Shown here: in pieces, positions 61,039 to 64,000 of the stretch
How positions within the stretch are numbered: position 1 is the stretch's first letter
Layout of the letters: each line of letters opens with the position of its first letter
Position numbers and translations under genes: made by a program
Source of the DNA: Bacillota bacterium
GTDB lineage: Bacteria; Bacillota; Clostridia; Acetivibrionales; DTU013
DNA length: 64,000 nucleotides
Direction: 5' to 3'
Assembly: GCA_023426125.1 (NCBI GenBank)
Contig: JAFABI010000054.1
Span: 1-64,000 of the forward strand
Notes under the pieces: model-generated
Database searches by the model: none
What the model saw: the letters and a program-made list of their open reading frames with translations, nothing else
What the model was told of the DNA's origin: nothing

Positions 61039-61917
61039 TTGTTCGGATATATACTTCCGGAAAAGCCGGAGATGAAGATAAAGGAATATGAACTGTTCAG
61101 GGCATACTATTGCGGTGTGTGCAAGTCGCTGGGCAGGAGATCGGGCCAGTTGAAAAGGTTTCTGCTGAACTATGATTCGGCGTTTCTTGCAGTGCTTCTT
61201 TCCGCGGTTGCCGGAGAAGTGCCGGAGGTGAAAAGGGAGACCTGTATTGCGCACCCTGTAGTGAAACGGTACGTAGTCAAAAACAACGGAATCGTTGACT
61301 ATGCCTCAGACATAAACGTATTATTAGCGTATTATAATCTGGAAGACGACAGACAGGATGAAGGCTCGGTGCGATCCCATGCAGGTACGGCTTTGCTCCG
61401 AAGAACTTTTAAAAAACTGAAAAGGAAATATTCCGGCAAATGTGATATAATTGAAAACAGGCTCAAGGAATTGAATAAACTGGAAAAAGAGAACTGCGGA
61501 TCAATGGACATGGCCGCCGAACCCTTTGCAAAACTGATGGAGGAAGTCACCGCCTACGAGCCCTTATGCCGGGAGAAGAAGACCGGTGACATATTGCGCT
61601 GGATCGGTTACAATCTGGGAAAATGGATTTATATCCTGGATGCCTACGACGATATCGAAGAGGACATCAGGGAAAAGCATTACAATCCGCTGGTTTCACA
61701 GTTTGGTTATAAGGATGAGGCGGTGGAGGGATTCAAAAAGAGGGTACGGGAAAGAGTGGAGTTCAACCTGACCTATTCTCTGGATCAGATCGCAAAGGCA
61801 TATGAGCTGCTGGAAGTAAAAAACAATGCGGGAATCCTGGAAAATATAATTTATATGGGCATGTTAAGGCAGACAGAAAAAATACTAGGAACAGGGAGTT
61901 GTAGAAGAGTTGAATAA
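61039..61917 (+). CDS. DUF5685 family protein
   Basis: A 292-residue helical protein. MFGYILPEKPEMKIKEYELFRAYYCGVCKSLG at the N-terminus and NYDSAFLAVLL are typical of DUF5685 (YCGxCK Cys pair). Function unknown. The start is a TTG with GAGG about 10 nt upstream. Its last 8 nt overlap the DnaJ-like gene, so the two are probably partners. Confidence 0.8.
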   Translation: MFGYILPEKPEMKIKEYELFRAYYCGVCKSLGRRSGQLKRFLLNYDSAFLAVLLSAVAGEVPEVKRETCIAHPVVKRYVVKNNGIVDYASDINVLLAYYNLEDDRQDEGSVRSHAGTALLRRTFKKLKRKYSGKCDIIENRLKELNKLEKENCGSMDMAAEPFAKLMEEVTAYEPLCREKKTGDILRWIGYNLGKWIYILDAYDDIEEDIREKHYNPLVSQFGYKDEAVEGFKKRVRERVEFNLTYSLDQIAKAYELLEVKNNAGILENIIYMGMLRQTEKILGTGSCRRVE

Positions 61918-62542
61918 TCCGTATGAAGTATTGGGAATTAAAGAAGGCGCAAGTGAGGAAGAAATAAAGAGGGCATACCGGGAACAGGTAAAAAAATATC
62001 ATCCCGACCAATATCAGGATAATCCTCTTTCGAGCCTTGCGGAAGAGAAGCTGAAGGAGCTTAATGAAGCCTATGATTATCTGATGAAAAATGCAGGTCC
62101 CAGGAAGGAAACCTCAAGTTACAACCGGTCTTCAAGCTACAATAACGGAAAGAGCTGGAACAGCCAGGGGGATAACGATTTTTTCAACCAGGTGAAGGTT
62201 CATGTGAATTCCGGCAATATAAAAGTGGCGGAAGACATGCTCAACGGCTATTCCAACAGGACGGCGCCCTGGTATTATTTGAAGGGCCTGATCTTCATGC
62301 GCAAGGGCTGGTATGACGAGGCCTATTCCCATATACAGACTGCAGTCAATATGGATCCGTCCAACTTTGAATATAGAAACGCTTTAAACCGGATGAACAC
62401 CCAGAACAACAATTACAGGGGAAATGCCTTCGGCAGGGGTTACAACCGCGGCGGTCCCGATTTGTGCACCATGTGCCAGTGCCTCTGGTGTTCCGACTGC
62501 TGCTGTGAATGCAGCGGCGGCGACCTTATCGAATGCTGTTGA
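61910..62542 (+). CDS. DnaJ-domain protein with Cys-rich tail
   Basis: A 210-residue protein. J domain at 1-65 with HPD at residues 31-33, needed to stimulate an Hsp70 ATPase. A middle TPR-like segment (about 100-160, WYYLKGLIFMRKGWYDEAY) follows a Ser/Asn-rich linker. The tail has nine Cys residues (CTMCQCLWCSDCCCECSG..CC) that may bind metal. TTG start, overlapping the DUF5685 gene. Likely recruits DnaK to the partner protein, by inference. Confidence 0.85.
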   Translation: MNNPYEVLGIKEGASEEEIKRAYREQVKKYHPDQYQDNPLSSLAEEKLKELNEAYDYLMKNAGPRKETSSYNRSSSYNNGKSWNSQGDNDFFNQVKVHVNSGNIKVAEDMLNGYSNRTAPWYYLKGLIFMRKGWYDEAYSHIQTAVNMDPSNFEYRNALNRMNTQNNNYRGNAFGRGYNRGGPDLCTMCQCLWCSDCCCECSGGDLIECC

Positions 62543-62558
62543 TTGGAGATTCGTTTAA

Positions 62559-63080
62559 ATGCCCGATCCTTCGAAGAAAACCTTTAAAATAGCTCTGAGC
62601 GGTATCCTTGGAGCATTGGCGGTCATATGCCTGTTCTTTGCGACGGTATTACCCACCAGCAGGCTTTCTTTTTATGCCTTAAGCTCCTTTTTCATTTCCA
62701 TTGTGGTCATTGAAGCCGGCATAAAGGCAGGCTGGCTTTTTTATATTGCCACTACCCTGCTTTCAGTCATACTGGTGCCCGATAAGCTGGAAATTATCCC
62801 TTATGCCGTCTTTTTCGGCGTATACGGCGCGATAAAATACCATATCGAGAAAATCAACAAATTGCTCCTTGAATACATATTGAAATTCGCATATTTTAAT
62901 TTGTGCTTGGCCGCGGCTGTGTTATTCATCCGGCAGGTCTTTACGGAAAGCATAAAAATACAGCTGCCTTGGTTGGTAATAATAGCTGCTTTGGAGGTAG
63001 TATTCCTCATTTATGACGTGGTATATACCATGTTCATTGCCTATTACAGGGATAAGCTGAGGAAAAAGCTCCGCATGTAA
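62559..63080 (+). CDS. Predicted polytopic membrane protein
   Basis: A 173-residue protein with five or six hydrophobic helices (about 10-30, 35-55, 60-75, 80-95, 105-125, 135-155) and a basic C-terminus (YRDKLRKKLRM). Its shape recalls small membrane components of the DUF2232 or ECF S-component type, but no signature was seen. Third gene of the group after DUF5685 and the DnaJ protein. Confidence 0.65.
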   Translation: MPDPSKKTFKIALSGILGALAVICLFFATVLPTSRLSFYALSSFFISIVVIEAGIKAGWLFYIATTLLSVILVPDKLEIIPYAVFFGVYGAIKYHIEKINKLLLEYILKFAYFNLCLAAAVLFIRQVFTESIKIQLPWLVIIAALEVVFLIYDVVYTMFIAYYRDKLRKKLRM

Positions 63081-63109
63081 GCTTTATTCGCAGAATTATT
63101 CATTTGATA

Positions 63110-63157
63110 AAAAACATGAAGGCATATGATTTAAATCACATACCTTCATGTTTTTTT
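63110..63157 (+). terminator. Terminator
   Basis: AACATGAAGG.ATATGATTTAAATCACAT.CCTTCATGTT with a T run. It ends the DUF5685-DnaJ-membrane group. Confidence 0.85.
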
Positions 63158-63207
63158 GGTTTATTATCAATCTATGATAACTCAATGAAATGAAGGAGGA
63201 AAAGAAA

Positions 63208-63978
63208 ATGGCTGTAAGAAAAATAATAAAAATAGACGAGAATAAATGCAACGGCTGCGGACTCTGTGTCCCCAATTGCGCTGAAGGGGCGCTCCAGATC
63301 ATCAACGGCAAGGCGAAGGTTGTCAAGGATTCCTTCTGCGACGGATTGGGCGCCTGTCTCGGACACTGTCCCCAGGACGCGCTGAAGATCATCGAACGTG
63401 ATGCCGACGATTTTAATGAGGAAGAAGCAATGGAGCATGCGAGAAAATTAAAGCAACAGGAGCCTCAGCACCCGGGACAGCACGGGCATGGTCCCATGCA
63501 TGGCCAGGGAGGCTGTCCGGGCAGCAGGGTAAGAATGCTGAAAAGGGATGAAAGCAATGAAGGCAGCAAATCCGTCATCAGCTCGGACGATGTAGAAATA
63601 AGGATAAAATCGCAGCTCAGGCAGTGGCCGGTCCAGCTAAGTCTTGTTCCTGTCAATGCGCCTTATTTCGAGAATGCGGATCTTCTTGTTACCGCAGATT
63701 GCGTACCTTTCGCATACCCGAACTACCATCTGGACCTCCTTAAGGGCAGGGTTGTAGTCGTAGGCTGCCCGAAGCTGGACGATCTGGAATTCTATAAGGA
63801 AAAACTTACACAGATCATAGAGGGCAACAATATCAGAAGTATAACGGTAGCACACATGGAAGTGCCTTGCTGTTCAGGTATCGTAAGGGCGGTAGACATG
63901 GCGCTTGCCAATGCCCGGAAGCATATACCTGTAACAAAGGTGCGGATAGGCATTGAGGGAACGACTGAAAAATGGTAA
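63208..63978 (+). CDS. 4Fe-4S ferredoxin-like protein
   Basis: A 256-residue iron-sulfur protein. Cluster 1 has C14, C17, C20 and C24; cluster 2 region has C44, C50, C54 with the CDGLGAC spacing seen in related clostridial proteins. A His/Gly-rich stretch (QHPGQHGHGPMHGQGG, about 90-105) could bind metal. The C-terminal part (about 130-255) has two Cys in VTADCVPFAYPN and VPCCSGIVRAVD. Redox role unknown. Start ATG follows AAGGAGG. Confidence 0.85.
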   Translation: MAVRKIIKIDENKCNGCGLCVPNCAEGALQIINGKAKVVKDSFCDGLGACLGHCPQDALKIIERDADDFNEEEAMEHARKLKQQEPQHPGQHGHGPMHGQGGCPGSRVRMLKRDESNEGSKSVISSDDVEIRIKSQLRQWPVQLSLVPVNAPYFENADLLVTADCVPFAYPNYHLDLLKGRVVVVGCPKLDDLEFYKEKLTQIIEGNNIRSITVAHMEVPCCSGIVRAVDMALANARKHIPVTKVRIGIEGTTEKW

Positions 63979-64000
63979 GCGATCCTGGGGTGCCAGACGC

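Overview
The window reads as chromosomal DNA of a spore-forming, anaerobic, Gram-positive Clostridia member. The germination protease gpr, spoIVA, an S-layer (SLH) protein, GG-rich ribosome binding sites with frequent TTG/GTG starts, and the comEC-holA-...-rpsT-gpr gene order all fit; Acetivibrio/Ruminiclostridium-like relatives are my guess, not a proof. No rRNA, tRNA, CRISPR array, complete prophage or transposase gene was seen.

Layout. 1-5.4 kb: a small zincin, a two-gene sodium-pump remnant (beta plus tiny gamma subunit), an acetyltransferase, and a c-di-AMP riboswitch driving an SH3-NlpC/P60 wall hydrolase. 5.5-13.2 kb: comEC, holA, then an inserted module of an ECF-like sigma factor, a 72-residue protein and a roughly 200-nt structured RNA closed by a perfect 10-bp stem, followed by rpsT, gpr and an M50 protease. 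13.2-18.7 kb: ligA and, convergent, gltX-glnS. 18.8-24.5 kb: a zinc-ribbon protein and a corrinoid/methyl-transfer group (AraC regulator, uroporphyrinogen-decarboxylase-like methyltransferase, cobT, reductive activator of corrinoid proteins). 24.6-29.1 kb: membrane and housekeeping genes ending in an rpoN gene that lacks its RpoN box. 29.3-33.5 kb: a large serine recombinase, a lipid kinase and spoIVA.

33.5-41.7 kb: the most striking locus, a cobalamin riboswitch with a strong terminator ahead of a single 2451-residue secreted SLH protein carrying a transcobalamin-like (DUF4430) domain. It looks like a surface corrinoid-capture protein, and the same window holds B12-dependent methyl-transfer and cobT genes. 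41.9-51.6 kb: phosphoglucomutase, a Cys-rich protein, dnaE (with an in-frame repeat element inserted), mtrB (TRAP), a DUF2007-like protein, a thioesterase, pgsA and a DUF815 ATPase. 51.9-60.7 kb: a secreted DUF4855 protein and a complete oligopeptide-type ABC importer (A-B-C-D-F), with a 15-nt motif shared by the two upstream regions. 61-64 kb: DUF5685, DnaJ-like, membrane and ferredoxin-like proteins.

Small non-coding repeats are unusually well represented: a MITE-like family with TACTACAGCGGCAATT ends (four or five copies), a second family near 9.0 and 29.1 kb, a pair near 24.5 and 26.5 kb, and REP/RAYT-like GGGGGACAGG or GGGGGACGGT palindromes near 0.1 and 0.75 kb and inside dnaE. Several of these abut or enter coding sequence.
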